Origin: Prionace glauca | Taxonomy: Eukaryota; Chordata; Chondrichthyes; Carcharhiniformes; Carcharhinidae | Reading direction: 5' to 3' | Length of the DNA stretch: 64,000 bases | Assembly (NCBI GenBank): GCA_037974335.1 | Contig: CM075760.1 | Span: 38,716,182-38,780,181 of the forward strand | Shown: piece after piece, positions 1-9,907 of the stretch | Layout: each line of letters opens with the position of its first letter | Numbering within the stretch: the stretch's first letter is position 1 | Translations under genes and position numbers: made by a program | Notes under the pieces: model-generated | The model's input: only the letters and a program-made list of their open reading frames with translations | Database searches by the model: none | What the model was told of the DNA's origin: nothing

Positions 1-674
1 ACGGATACTTTTTGTACAGGTTGCGTTCATTGTCTTCCTGATTCCACGGGAACCAATAATGTTTAGCTTTAATTTCATTTTCATTATTTCAGTTTGTTTT
101 GCCCAGATTGGGTTAATGAGTGGACACCACTCCCCGAGACTTCCCGAATTCTGTCTCCAGTCCCTTCAGAGATTCTTTCCACCCCAGGAGATCCGGCAAT
201 CTATCCGGAACAACACTCCGGGAACTTACCGAGGAGACAGCGCAGTGTTTAGAAATGCTGCACCGTCAGAGCTGTCAGCCTCTCGATGACCTGTTAAATC
301 TGGGGTACCGTCTTCCCTCTCAGGTGGAGGTGCCACATGGTCACTGTTTCCAAAAAGAGCAAGAGAAACATCCTGTTCGGAATGTGTTCACCAATCACAA
401 TGACTGACACTGCCAGAGCACTACAATATTACTGAATGAAATAATATCATTGTGAGTCCAAAAATAGCTGCTGTGTTTATTACATAAAACACTTCGGGAC
501 ATTAAAATTTACAAAGATATTCTCAAGCTCATTCTTTTAAGTGTCTCGATGTTTTAATTTTGCAATATATTTGTTATTCATAAAAATATTCTCAGTAAAA
601 GATTGAGAAATCACCACGATTTCAGGTTCCATTTCAGACTCACTCTGATCCGTTATGTTGCGTGAGGCTCTGAG
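1..674. other. no gene recognised
   Basis: This stretch lies downstream of V1, which is on the minus strand. I see no open frame with protein-like content and no repeat I can name. A T-rich tract near positions 9-17 faintly resembles an inverted RSS nonamer but has no heptamer or V exon beside it. Confidence 0.5.
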
Positions 675-713
675 AGTTTTTGTACAGGTTCAGCCCAGCT
701 CTGTGTCTCTGTG
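675..713 (-). promoter_or_regulatory. 23-bp-spacer RSS of V1
   Basis: Read on the minus strand this is heptamer CACAGAG (713-707), a spacer of exactly 23 bp (706-684) and nonamer ACAAAAACT (683-675), directly abutting the V1 coding end. The heptamer differs from consensus CACAGTG at position 6; the first three bases, which matter most for RAG cutting, are intact. Confidence 0.9.
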
Positions 714-1599
714 GGTCTCAGTGCGCAGTAATACACCCCGGAGTCTGTCAGCTCTGTTTGAGACACTTTCAGCGGGACGGTGCGGGTTGTTTCATTGAGC
801 TCCGCTGTAAAACGATCCCCGAGGGATCTCTCTGTTTTGTCGCTGTATCTATTCCTCTTCAGCAGAAACTCCATGGACCCGCTGGAATGCTGTCGGTACC
901 AGAATAAATCAGGATTGCTGCTACTTGTAACTGTGTAATTACAGAGTAACTGAACAACATCTCCTTCAGTGATGGTGACTGCAGCCGGTGTCTGTGAAAC
1001 AGAATCTCCTCCACAATGTCCTGTAAGAACGCAAAGAAATATTAAAGAAACAATGCGACTTCACTCTGTCTCCCCCACCTACCCGCACCCTCCACCAAAT
1101 ATGTCGTCATCTTGAGCAATAATCTCAGAAAGAAATCACACAGCGCAACAAAAATATATTTCAGAGTTCAGCCGCTGGAAAGGGAAAGTGGTTGTGGCGA
1201 TTGACTAAAGTTTCTACCATAAACTTTCTATTCTTTCTCATGAGATCAGTTCCTCGCCTTCAGTTCCTGTAATTGGAAACTGCTCTCGGTCTGTCTTTTT
1301 GAAGTGTGGTATTGCCCAAGTTATTCACTGGTTTCAACCTGAGCCAACTCAATCTCTCTCATTCCATGGGGGAATTGTGCCTAATCCCAACAGTGTTTAG
1401 TGTTGAGAACCTGATAATTTTTCGATGTTGAGATCAATCCATTCCCTGACCACACACCCTTAGCCCCTCGCACTGAGCGAAGCGCAGGATAGAATATAGT
1501 TTATGGCAACGATGTGTAGCACAGAGTGGATCAGTTTGTGAACCTACCGGTTAAAAGTGCTGCCGCTGTGAGGAATAAATGCAGCGTAAAAGGAGACAT
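714..1599 (-). CDS. T-cell receptor V segment V1 (alpha/delta type), intact
   Basis: A two-exon V segment. The leader exon at 1599-1548 encodes MSPFTLHLFLTAAALLTG and ends in a GTAGGT donor. The V exon at 1020-714 follows an acceptor ending TTACAG, and both splice in phase 1. The domain reads GDSVSQTP in FR1, the first cysteine in LLCNY, LFWYRQ in FR2, RFTAEL in FR3 and the second cysteine in DSGVYYCALRP before the RSS. No stop lies in either exon. After joining to a J segment it would form the antigen-binding domain of a membrane TCR chain. The CAL(R) junction and WYRQ favour alpha/delta over gamma; the class is inferred, since no J or C is in view. V5 (6672-6837) is its partial inverted paralogue. 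Confidence 0.88.
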
Positions 1600-1698
1600 G
1601 TTTGCAACGAGCTTGCGGCGAATTTGACCAGAACGAGTTGAAGCTGAATTGTTTTTAGTCAAGAGCGGAAAAGATCGAGTCAGATCCGGGCCCCTGTT

Positions 1699-1740
1699 GA
1701 TTGGTTTACTGCTGAAAATGTCATCAGATGACATCCAATC
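1699..1740 (-). promoter_or_regulatory. V1 upstream CCAAT and CRE-like palindrome
   Basis: About 100-140 bp upstream of the V1 start codon lie an ATTGG/CCAAT box near 1699 and a near-palindrome ATGTCATCAGATGACAT (about 1718-1734) followed by a second CCAAT. TCR V promoters are known to carry a CRE-related decamer AGTGAYRTCA; this is a looser relative. Function is inferred from position. Confidence 0.4.
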
Positions 1741-2855
1741 AGCTTCAAGTTTCTATGTACTTCAATGCAACCAATGATCTCATCGTTCCTTTGTCTGCAA
1801 ATCATCCTATTGGCGGAGAGAAATGAATTTGGTCATCCCACGACAGGAGATTACTTTCCCCTTCAACTGTCATTTCAGGAACCGACTGGTTCCCTGAGTC
1901 TTGATGGCTCTCTTCTGACATGGAGAATGACAATATCCGTCCACACAACAACATAACAAGCAGCTTGTTTTGAAACATGTTTGGGAAAGCAGTTATGGTG
2001 GGGAAGGATTTTTTTCTAAGTTGAGACATCGACTTCATTAGAAGTGATAGAATAATGAATGGCCTAAGATATTTCCACACGATGCTCCCTCAATTTCTAA
2101 CTTTGCAGTGTGTGAAATCCTGCTTCAGAGTGGGAATATAGCTTGCCACCCCATTGGACTGCTGATCAAAAGAGTGCCAAGCAGGGGAAAGCAGAAAAGA
2201 TCGATATCTCCGATAAAAGCTCTAATAAAACAACGCAGGTGAGACAGATCAGGGTGAGAACAGCACAGGAAACCTGTGGGCGGGGCTACCATAGATAGTG
2301 TAGTCACAGGTAGATTTAGCCTGGAGAGAATTGAACTCAATAATAATGTCACATTGGAATTCTATAACTTTGCCTCTCTGTAACAGTGGTAGCCAAATGT
2401 TCATTCCATATTGCGGATCAGTAGACTCGGACCAGGAGTGTCAGTGTTCGTAAATGTTTCAATACTTTGCAAAATCTTTAACAGTGACGCGGATGGGAAG
2501 CTGAGCAGCTGTATTAGAGAGGTTCTGAATTAATGTACAAGGTAACAGAAAAAGCTTTAAATGTTTACGTTAAAGACTGGGAAAGGGAAATGCGCACAAT
2601 TTCCATAAACCAGGAAAGGCAAGAACAGTTAGGAACAAATGGGCAGAGAAACGCATTGAAAATCAAAACAAGGGAGTTACGGAATCTCAAATCGACTTGT
2701 CAATGTTGTGTCCATTGCAAATGTAAGTTAAAATCATCAACTAATGTAACTGTGAAACTGTACCACATCAGTTGTTGTTTCTGAGTGTTGTGTTTTGTTG
2801 TAATTTGATGAATCTCTGGCACTCTCACTGTGGAATCTGAATTAGGGGCGCGTGA
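1741..2855. other. no gene recognised
   Basis: Spacer between V1 and the V2 relic. The short open frames lack domain content, and I see no recognisable repeat. Confidence 0.4.
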
Positions 2856-2872
2856 GCGCGCCCTGCTGGCAG
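2856..2872 (-). promoter_or_regulatory. CTCF-like motif beside V2
   Basis: The minus strand reads GCCAGCAGGGCGCGC, one mismatch from a CTCF core of the CCASYAGRKGGC type. It lies about 25 bp beyond the nonamer of V2. Relics V6 and V11 carry a similar motif at the same relative place. Confidence 0.45.
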
Positions 2873-2894
2873 CTAACTGGAACTGCCAATGTGG

Positions 2895-3126
2895 GGTTTT
2901 TGTACGGCATGCGTTATATCTCTGTAGCAGTATGGGTTTCATGGCACAGGAATACATGGCGCTATCGGAGATCACAGTATAACTGATCGTTAGCTTGGTA
3001 GTCTTGTTATTTTTATCAAATTTAGAAAAAAACTTATCTTTGAGGTCACTGCCCCTTTGCACATTCCCTCCAATAAGAAGAACCATGTACACTGGAGCTT
3101 TCCAGGCCTGCTGACGGTACCAGTAC
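2895..3126 (-). pseudogene. V2, truncated TCR V relic
   Basis: The V exon remainder (3126-2934) encodes YWYRQQAWKAP in FR2, a full FR3, and DSAMYSCAMKP with the second cysteine. The frame is open, but FR1, the first cysteine and the leader are gone: the 3' end of a Penelope-like element abuts FR2 at about 3127. The RSS keeps a perfect nonamer (2903-2895) and a 23-bp spacer, but the heptamer (2933-2927) reads ATACTGC and has lost the CAC needed for cutting. Residues after the heptamer place it in the V4/V10 family. Confidence 0.85.
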
Positions 3127-3815
3127 AGTAAGAATTCTCACAACACCAGGCTAAAGTCCAATCAGTTTAGGTACTAGTAAACACACAAGCTTTCGGAAAC
3201 GCTATTCCTTCGTCAGGTGTGTGGAAAGTTCTGGTCAGAGAAGGGCATATAAAGACACACACAGTTTACAGAATACTGATTAGAATGCGAGTCTTTACAG
3301 CTAACCTGCTATTCAAGTCTTAGATGTGCAGACAATGTGAGTGGAGATAGCATTAAACATAGGTTAAAGAGATGTGCATTGTCTCCAGACAGTACAGTTA
3401 GTGAGATGTTGCAAACCCAGGCAAGTCATGGGGGTTACAGATAGTGCGACATGAACCCAAAATCTCGGTTGAGACCGTCCTCATGTGTGCAGAACTTGAC
3501 TATCAGTCTCTGCTCAGCGACTCTGCGCTGTCGTGTGTCGTGAAGGCCGCCTTGGAGAACGCTTACCCGAAGATCAGAGTCCGAATGCCCGTGACCACTG
3601 AAGTGTTCGCCAACAGGAAGGGAACAGTCTTGCCTGGTGATTGTTGAGCGATGTTCATTCATCCGTTGTCGTAGCGCCAGCATGGTCTCCCCAATGTACC
3701 AGACTTCGGGACATCCTTTCCTGCAGCGTATTAGGTAGACAACGTTAGCCGAGTTGCAAGGGTATGTACCGTGTACCTGGTGGATGGTGTTCTCAATTTT
3801 GACATGCTGAAAATG
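3127..3815 (-). mobile_element. Penelope-like element, 3' end with GIY-YIG endonuclease remnant
   Basis: Read on the minus strand, a stretch at about 3760-3435 encodes VVYLIRC, WYIGET, LRQRMNEHRS and HSDSDLRVSVLQG. This is the GIY-YIG endonuclease that ends Penelope-like retroelement proteins. It is followed by an untranslated tail ending in the TTAACCTGGTGTTGTGAG-type terminus shared with copies at 48.2, 35.9 and 62.3 kb. The element is 5' truncated and lies inside the V2 relic. The family is named by domain logic, and the exact lineage is not resolved. Confidence 0.75.
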
Positions 3816-3964
3816 AAAGAAGATTAATGTGTAAATGGCGAGCGATCACGAAACTCTGAGGTATAAATGAATTTGGCTGTCCTCGTCCAGAAATCACAAG
3901 GGGTTAATGTACGAGTACAGCAATTAATTAGAAAATAACATAGAATGTTATCACTTATTATGAG

Positions 3965-4260
3965 GGAATGTATTGCAAAAATAGGCAGGGCATGTTTCCG
4001 TTATACAGGGCATTTGTGAGACCATATTTGGAGAATTGTGCACAATACTTGCCTCCTTATCTAATGGTAATGCTTTAGAAAATATTCGAAGGTTTGTAAA
4101 ACTATTACCAGAATGAGTAGGTTATTTTACAAAGACAGAATGGTGATGCTGGGTTTGCATCCACTAGAGTTTAGAAGAGAAAGAGGCAACTTTATTAAAA
4201 CCTTTCAAATCGTAAGAGACGTTAACAGGTTGGATGTGGAGTGGATATTTCCTCTTTCCC
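3965..4260 (+). mobile_element. old CR1-clade LINE fragment
   Basis: Degraded translation retains the order of the CR1 ORF2 C-terminus: the LYRALVRPHLEYC region, then RRF, then LGL.SLE.RR, then a GMDR-like tail. Many substitutions and stops show age. Confidence 0.6.
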
Positions 4261-4562
4261 AGAATTGTAGCTGTTACTGGATATTTCTGTGTCTCTATGT
4301 TTCTCGGAGTGTATCTGTCTGGACTCTTGGTTCTGTGTGTGTTTCTAATGCGGTTGTACTGTCCACGGGAGGGCGTTCTGTGATCACTTACAAAACATCA
4401 CGGCCTCCTTCTTCAGAAAGTTTCTATTGACCCATATAAAATGGGAGGGGAAATAAACCCCAGCCAATGGTATGGCATACTCCTTCTCTTTCAAATTCTC
4501 ACATTCCAAATCGGTTATAGCCAGAGATTCGTGTTTCTGTTCCTGGAGTTCAGTCTGGAACC

Positions 4563-5043
4563 ATGAGGGTGAAAATATTTCTAACTCTGGTTATTGCCCT
4601 GATCGCAGGTCAGTGAAACTGGAATCTTCCAAAAGTACATCGTAATCCTTTTGCAATCTCCTTTTCCCATCGCTGTTTGATTATTGTCTTCCTCTTAATC
4701 CTAACCCATTGTGTGTCTGCTGTTTATCTTCAGAGATGAGCAACGGAGACTCGGTGTCCCAGCTGGAGCCAAGAATTGAAGCAGCGGAGGGTGAAGATTC
4801 AGCAATATCCTGCAATTATTCTGTATCGAGTTCAGCTACAAGCTATAGCCTGTTCTGGTATCGCCAGTATCCACACCGAGCTCCTCAGTATCTGCTCAGA
4901 GCCGATAGTTATGGGTTTAACGAGACGGCTCCCGGCTTTGAGCATTTCAGCGGGAATCTCAGCCTGAAACAAAGCACTTTTCACTTGTCCATGAAAGGTT
5001 TGAAGATGACAGACAGCGCCGTGTATTACTGTGCACTGAGACC
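4563..5043 (+). CDS. T-cell receptor V segment V3 (alpha/delta type), intact
   Basis: The leader exon 4563-4608 encodes MRVKIFLTLVIALIA, with donor GTCAGT. The V exon 4734-5043 follows acceptor TCTTCAG, in phase 1. FR1 carries GDSVSQLEP and the first cysteine in ISCNYS, FR2 reads LFWYRQYP, and FR3 ends DSAVYYCALRP. It is open throughout and abuts a consensus RSS. It should supply the V domain of a TCR alpha or delta chain once recombined. CDR1 contains two AGCT tetramers (4834-4837, 4841-4844), overlapping hotspots for AID-type deaminases. I find no other close relative in the window. Confidence 0.9.
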
Positions 5044-5082
5044 CACAGTGAATAAGGCTCCCACGGACCTCATACAAAAACC
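5044..5082 (+). promoter_or_regulatory. 23-bp-spacer RSS of V3
   Basis: Heptamer CACAGTG (5044-5050), spacer of exactly 23 bp (5051-5073) and nonamer ACAAAAACC (5074-5082), all matching consensus. Confidence 0.95.
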
Positions 5083-5815
5083 GGTGTAAGTTCATCATCA
5101 ATGGTTCTGTTTAAAAAAGTGATGCATTTTATCGACATGTACGGAGAATTAAGACCACAACACAGCCCCGGTCTGAATTGTATTCCCTCGCTGAGGTTAA
5201 CGATCGTCACTGTTGAGAAATGTGACATTTGGCGCTCAGATTACTCCCGGATCAAACTCAATTACTTCCTGGTCCAATACACACAAACACGCAGGTCTCC
5301 GGGGTGAATAACTTCATCAATCTGTACTCATCATCGTTCTGGATCAGGTGCCTAGCTGTAAGGCGACACATTTCCAAAGTGATCTGTTGTGAAATTCAGC
5401 TCCACTGTTGTCCCATTCTAAAGTCCCTTGAGTAGAAATAATGACTGATTGAAATCTGTCCTTTCCAAGGACAAGAGTAACCCCGGTGAAACCGTAGGTC
5501 GATGTGGAGTTCTGTGACTTCTTATCCCATATTCATAAAACACCTCATTATTATTTATTGTCATGCTCTAGATGCACTCATTAGTACATGTTCATCAGAT
5601 CGATGATAAAATATTTAATTTTCCGCATTAATTAGAAAGAAAAATCTATCCGAAGAAATATTTTCACAATGAGTTCGGAGGAAAACGAGTTAAACCCAGG
5701 AACATACAGAATGAGGGAAAATGTGAGAGAGAGAAAGAGGGAGGAAGTGTAGACACCCACAGCCAGGGACGGAATGTGATTGGTGCGTGTCAGCCCTATT
5801 AAACCTTTCACTCAC
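5083..5815. other. no gene recognised
   Basis: Spacer between V3 and V4. No recognisable repeat or protein-like frame is visible. Confidence 0.4.
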
Positions 5816-5817
5816 AG

Positions 5818-5840
5818 CGATTGGTCCACAGCTGACATCA
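5818..5840 (+). promoter_or_regulatory. V4 promoter: CCAAT box and CRE-like TGACATCA
   Basis: An inverted CCAAT (GATTGGTCC, from about 5818) and TGACATCA (5833-5840) lie about 155 bp before the V4 start codon. The same region, in diverged inverted form, lies upstream of V10 at about 32.35-32.48 kb. Confidence 0.45.
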
Positions 5841-5992
5841 GAGCTGAGACACCAGCCAACGGCAGCACTGATAACCGGCCCCCAGTTTCCCAATGATTGA
5901 AGCTGCCTCTGGCCTGAGTTTACTCTGTGATACAAGACTAGAAACAACAACACATTTCAAACAGTGTCGCCTTTTTCTTCCAAACAGGATCC

Positions 5993-6430
5993 ATGTGTTC
6001 CCTGTGTGCTTTACTGATAATAATGGTCATGTTGCCCGGTGGGTCTGAGCTCAAATCCTCAGTGTGCGTTTCATGGGTTATTTTTATTCACAGATTTCTC
6101 ACACATTCTATATGTTGTTACAGGAACCAGTGGCCAAGATTCAGTTTCCCAGGAGCCGCCTGAATTAACGGTTCAGGAAGGACAGACGGTAATATTGAAC
6201 TGCAGTTACGAAGCAAAATATACAGACAATTATCTTTTCTGGTACATCCAATATCCTGGGGAAGCTCCGAGATATTTATTGAAGAAATATGGCACGGGTG
6301 GCGGAGAAACGTCTCCAGATTTCTCCGACCGGTTTTCTGCTGATTTGGACAAAGTTAAGAAAACTGCTCCATTAAATATGACCGGGGTCCGTGTCTCTGA
6401 CTCTGCCGTGTATCACTGTGCGCTGAGCCC
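5993..6430 (+). CDS. T-cell receptor V segment V4 (alpha/delta type), intact
   Basis: Leader exon 5993-6038 (MCSLCALLIIMVMLP; donor GTGGGT) and V exon 6124-6430 (acceptor GTTACAG), in phase 1 with an intron of only 85 bp. The domain shows GQDSVSQEPPELTVQEGQ, the first cysteine in LNCSYE, LFWYIQYPGEAPRYLL in FR2 (Ile where most family members have Arg), RFSADL and DSAVYHCALSP. It is open throughout. V10 (31875-32312) is an inverted paralogue with the same exon layout and promoter region, and relics V2, V6 and V11 belong to the same family. The alpha/delta assignment is inferred. Confidence 0.9.
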
Positions 6431-6469
6431 CACACTGTTACAGAGGCGCAGTCAGCCCGTACAAAAACC
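6431..6469 (+). promoter_or_regulatory. 23-bp-spacer RSS of V4
   Basis: Heptamer CACACTG (6431-6437; position 5 differs from consensus), 23-bp spacer (6438-6460), nonamer ACAAAAACC (6461-6469). V10 has the same heptamer variant. Confidence 0.93.
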
Positions 6470-6671
6470 AGCAAAGTCACTCTCACCTCCTCTCACTGAA
6501 TCACATCTGTGACCTGGATCATGAACTGTTAGTATAACTAGAACATAATAAAAATACTAAATTGCCCGGATGCTTTATTTCTGCGATGCTAAATGTATCA
6601 TTCTCTGTAAAATCCGCCTTTATAGTAGTTTCCCGGGTTCCGAGTAGCCCTTTAACTGGGAAATCTTGGTG

Positions 6672-6876
6672 AAACCATGGAGTATCTGCTGCAAACAAAT
6701 AAATTCACTGGGAACACAGGGAGATCCCCTGGGGGCCGTTTCTCAGCGGAGCTCAATGATACAACCCGCACTGTCCCGTTGAAAGTGTCTAAAACAGAGC
6801 TGACAGACTCCGGGGTGTATTACTGCGCACTGAGACCCACAGAGACACAGAGCTGGGCTGAACCTGTACAAAAACT
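6672..6876 (+). pseudogene. V5, 5'-truncated copy of V1-type segment with RSS
   Basis: Only the part from late FR2 onward remains (6672-6837): MEYLLQ, GRFSAELND, and ELTDSGVYYCALRP. It closely matches V1, but the leader, FR1, first cysteine and WYRQ are missing. The RSS is complete and identical in design to V1 (heptamer CACAGAG 6838-6844, 23-bp spacer, nonamer 6868-6876). Downstream flanks of V1 and V5 are also alike, so the duplication covered the 3' side. It may still be cut by RAG but cannot give a folded V domain. Confidence 0.85.
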
Positions 6877-6899
6877 GTTAGAGCCTCACTCAACATAAC

Positions 6900-7320
6900 A
6901 GAGCGTTAGGCAAACATTGTGATCAGAATGAGTCTGAAACGGAACCTAAAATCCTGGTGAATTCTCAAACTATTAATTATAATAAATGGTTTATTACTAA
7001 AAAATACATCACCAAAAAAGCAACGTGGCAGTTTAGGGAATGAATATGAGAATATTTATAGAATTTGATGACCCAAACTCTTTCGTTGTCATTGTAGAAA
7101 ACAAAGCAGACAATTTAGACTCAGCAAAACATTTCAGTTAGTAATACGGTAGGTGCCATAGACCAGGTACCATGCCCTGAGGTGGAGCTAGATAACCAGA
7201 GATTCCCATTAGCTTGCTCCATGATGATACCTGACAAAGTCGGGCAGTTGTTTCCATTTCCTCCGGCAGTAACTCCTGCAGGAAATTCTCCTGTTTTTTC
7301 ACTTGTCATTCGGCTTATTG
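6900..7320. other. no gene recognised
   Basis: The first 60 bp match the V1 downstream flank; the remainder shows no feature I can name. Confidence 0.4.
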
Positions 7321-7324
7321 GAAG

Positions 7325-7405
7325 AATTTACAAGCAGAGCAGGCTCGAAGGGCCAGATGGCCTACTCCTGCTCCTATTTCTTATGTTCTTATGTTCTTAT
7401 GTTCT
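7325..7405 (+). mobile_element. CR1 LINE 3' tail (TTCTTATG type)
   Basis: A short 3'-terminal piece: GGCTCGAAGGGCCAGATGG, then the CTACTCCTGCTCCTATTTC run and a (TTCTTATG)n tail, the same terminus as the long copies at 17.9 and 30.9 kb. Confidence 0.8.
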
Positions 7406-7587
7406 AGATCACCAACCTGTGTGACCGGATAAGGAACACATCCTCTATATCCATGAAGTGGAGATGGATCCCAGAGTTTCTGGTCCAGAAGGCCTGTTTC
7501 TGTTCTACAGCTTCCGTAATTCACACATCGCCTCTTGCACTAAATGCGCTGTGGTTTATGGTGGTGTCAAGACGCGCAGATTTTGAA

Positions 7588-7882
7588 GTAAAGTTTATTA
7601 TTCACAAGTAAGGCTTACATTCACAATGCAATTAAGTTACTGTGAAAATTCCCTAGTCGCCACACCACGGCGCTTATTCGGGTACACTGATGGAGAATTC
7701 AGCACGGCAAATACAGCTAACGTCCTTCGGACTGTAGGAAGAAACCGGAGCACACAGAGGAAACCCACGCAGATGCTGGGAGGGCGTGCAAACTCCACAC
7801 ACGGACAGTGACCCAAGCCAGGAATCGAACCCGAGTCCCTGGCGCTGAGAGGTAACAGTGTTAACCACTGTGCCGTTTCCTG
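7588..7882 (-). mobile_element. V-SINE-like element, tail type 2
   Basis: Read on the minus strand it has a tRNA-like head (GTGGTTAACACTGTTACCTC and a TTCGATTCC B-box), the conserved core (GTGGAGTTTGC, GGGTTTCCTC, CAGTCCGAAGGAC) and a 3' part with TTACTGTGAA/AATAAA-like tail. The core resembles the V-SINE superfamily (HE1/DANA type) known from sharks and bony fishes. Confidence 0.75.
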
Positions 7883-8287
7883 TAACTCCAGCTGTCACCT
7901 GTGTCAGGGGAAACTGACGGTTCTACAAGTTTTAGCGAAAGATGAGGTCTTGGGGCATCATCTGTGAAAGAGCGACTTTCAATTTTATGTTGCTGCATCG
8001 GATTGCGGGTCTTTATTGTTGCAGTTTATCACATGTTTAATTAATTTGATGTTATTACTACAACAGCTGCTGCCTTTGTCATTTTGATTTTGCAACACTC
8101 TGCAATGCTGAGACTGGGGAGAGGAGTGAACAACAGGGAGCAGCATTGCAGCTTCTCTCCCCCCATTGAAACTGGGATTGTTGCTGCATCTGCTGCACCA
8201 TCCCCACCACATCCACTGGGGGGCAATCTGGACAATGGGCTGCAGGCAGACCTCACTGCGCCTGCGCCACAATCACACCCATCGCCC

Positions 8288-8420
8288 GCGTTGCCAGGGG
8301 AGACGGCCAGCGGCCATGTTGCGTTGCCAGGGGAGACGGCCAGCCGCCATCTTGCGTTGCCAGGGGAGAAGTCCAGCCGCCATCTTGCGTTGCCAGGGGA
8401 GACGGCGTCCCGCGCGCTGC
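8288..8420. repeat. 33-bp tandem repeat with YY1-like and RFX-half-site-like motifs
   Basis: About 3.5-4 copies of a 33-bp GC-rich unit start at 8288. Each unit carries GTTGCCAGGGG (an RFX half-site GTTGCC) and GCCGCCATCTTG (a YY1-type sequence, exact at 8343-8354 and 8376-8387, degenerate at about 8310). Because 33 is a multiple of three, open frames run through it on both strands; these are artefacts. Confidence 0.8.
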
Positions 8421-8559
8421 ACTCTGGTTGAAATTCTCTCCCGCACATGCGCCCAGGGAGTTCCATTTTAATCTTTTAATATTTTGAATCTTGATGATTA
8501 TTATTCACATCCTCACCCGTCAGACTTTTGGTTCCTTCTTCATTCGGGAAAATCGTTTC

Positions 8560-8935
8560 TGTTTTTATTGCGTCTGTTTTTCAATCACCCCCGCGCGGTG
8601 CGCTCTGGGAAAATACTATAGCACATACGCGGTTCCGCCACCTGCCGCTTTATAAAAATATGTATTTTATTTAATTTTAATTCCGCTCCCGGCGGGATTT
8701 CCGGGTGGGATTTTCTCTCATTTTCTACATTTCTGAACCGTCGCTTTTTCCTCGACGGGGGGAGGGGCTGACAGTGACGTCACGGCAATATGGCGGCTGG
8801 CCCCGCCTCTCTTCAAGTCCCGGATGTTCCGCTAACGAGCAGCGGCTGGGCCGGTGTGGGCAAGAGGTGACACTGGGCGGAGCAGCGCCTGGGCGTATTA
8901 CAGCGACCCCTGGTGGCCAGGAAGGGAAATAGCAG
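8560..8935. promoter_or_regulatory. CpG-rich island with CRE/decamer, YY1-like and CTCF-like motifs
   Basis: The stretch is GC-rich with many CpGs, unlike the AT-rich surroundings. Visible motifs are AGTGACGTCA at 8773-8782 (a perfect CRE and a match to the AGTGAYRTCA decamer of V-beta promoters), AATATGGCGGC about 8787-8797, CCCCGCC near 8804, and on the minus strand GGCCACCAGGGGTCGC at about 8903-8918, one mismatch from a strong CTCF core. No coding exon follows in either direction. It may be a promoter for a non-coding transcript, an orphan promoter, or a boundary. Confidence 0.55.
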
Positions 8936-9224
8936 CAGGACAGTCTCTGCCCAAAGGCTTCCCCAGTTCAGCTGCTCAGAGACACTGGGAACCTCTTCAA
9001 CTGGAAACTTCAGCTTCTCAAATTCACCTCCTGTGTTCAGTCATTGTTTAATAGACAACCTCTGTAGTGAAATCAGAAACAACTTGGTCACATTAAAGGG
9101 GATGGGAATCTGAACCATTCTGCTCATAAAGCTCTGCTTGCCTTGGAATTTCAATTGAAATGTTCAAGATGAGAATTTATAGATGTAAGTCATGTTGCAT
9201 GTGGAACGCAAATGGATCCACTCT

Positions 9225-9655
9225 GTGCTACACATCTTTGCCATGAAATATATTCTATCCTGCGCTTCGCTCAGTGCGAGGGGTAAGGAGTGAGTGGTCA
9301 GGGAATGGATTGATCTCAACATTGAAAAATGATCAGGATCTCGCTGGTCTCAGTACTGAACACTGTTGTGATGAGGCACAATTCCCCCATGGAATGAGAG
9401 AGAATAAATTGGGCTCCGGTTGAAACGCCTCTGATACCAGTGAATAACTTTGGCAAACACCACACTTCAAACAGACAGACCGAGAGCAGTTTCCAATTAC
9501 AGGAACTGAAGGCGAGGAACTGATCTCGTTAGAAAGAACAGAACAATAATTGGTGGAAGCTTTATTTAATTGCCACAACCACCTTCCCTTTCCAGCAGCT
9601 GAACTGTGAATATATTTTTGTTGTGCTGTGTGATTTCTTTCTGAGATTATTACAG
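9225..9655 (+). repeat. inverted copy of V1 intron
   Basis: This stretch is the reverse complement of positions about 1113-1532, the intron of V1. Shared blocks include CTGTGCTACACATC and CCTGCGCTTCGCTCAGTGCG. It begins just inside the donor side and ends before the acceptor, so neither exon came with it. It is a segmental-duplication remnant in an array where whole V segments are also inverted. Confidence 0.85.
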
Positions 9656-9907
9656 GAATCGCAGGTAGAAAAAAAGTTCATTTTTAAACATCTATTCTCA
9701 AGATACCAATCTTACTCCCACATAATCATCTATGTAATTTATATAAATGACAAAGAATGGGGGAACCGGCATAGGTTCTTGTGAAACGCCATTGGACGCT
9801 GGCTTCCAGCCCCAAAGGCAGCCTTCTGCCATCACCCTCTTTCTCCTATCACCCATGTTAGTTTCCCGGGCCCCATAAACGTGTCTTGTTTATACCATAT
9901 ATTCAAT

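Noticed and set aside
5-45. Inverted nonamer-like TTTTTGTACAGG near the left edge
   Set aside because: There is no heptamer at 23-bp distance and no V exon next to it; at best it is the trace of a lost V segment.
8041-8466. Repetitive 141-codon frame on the minus strand
   Set aside because: The peptide repeat comes from the 33-bp tandem repeat, whose period is a multiple of three. There is no start context and no homology.
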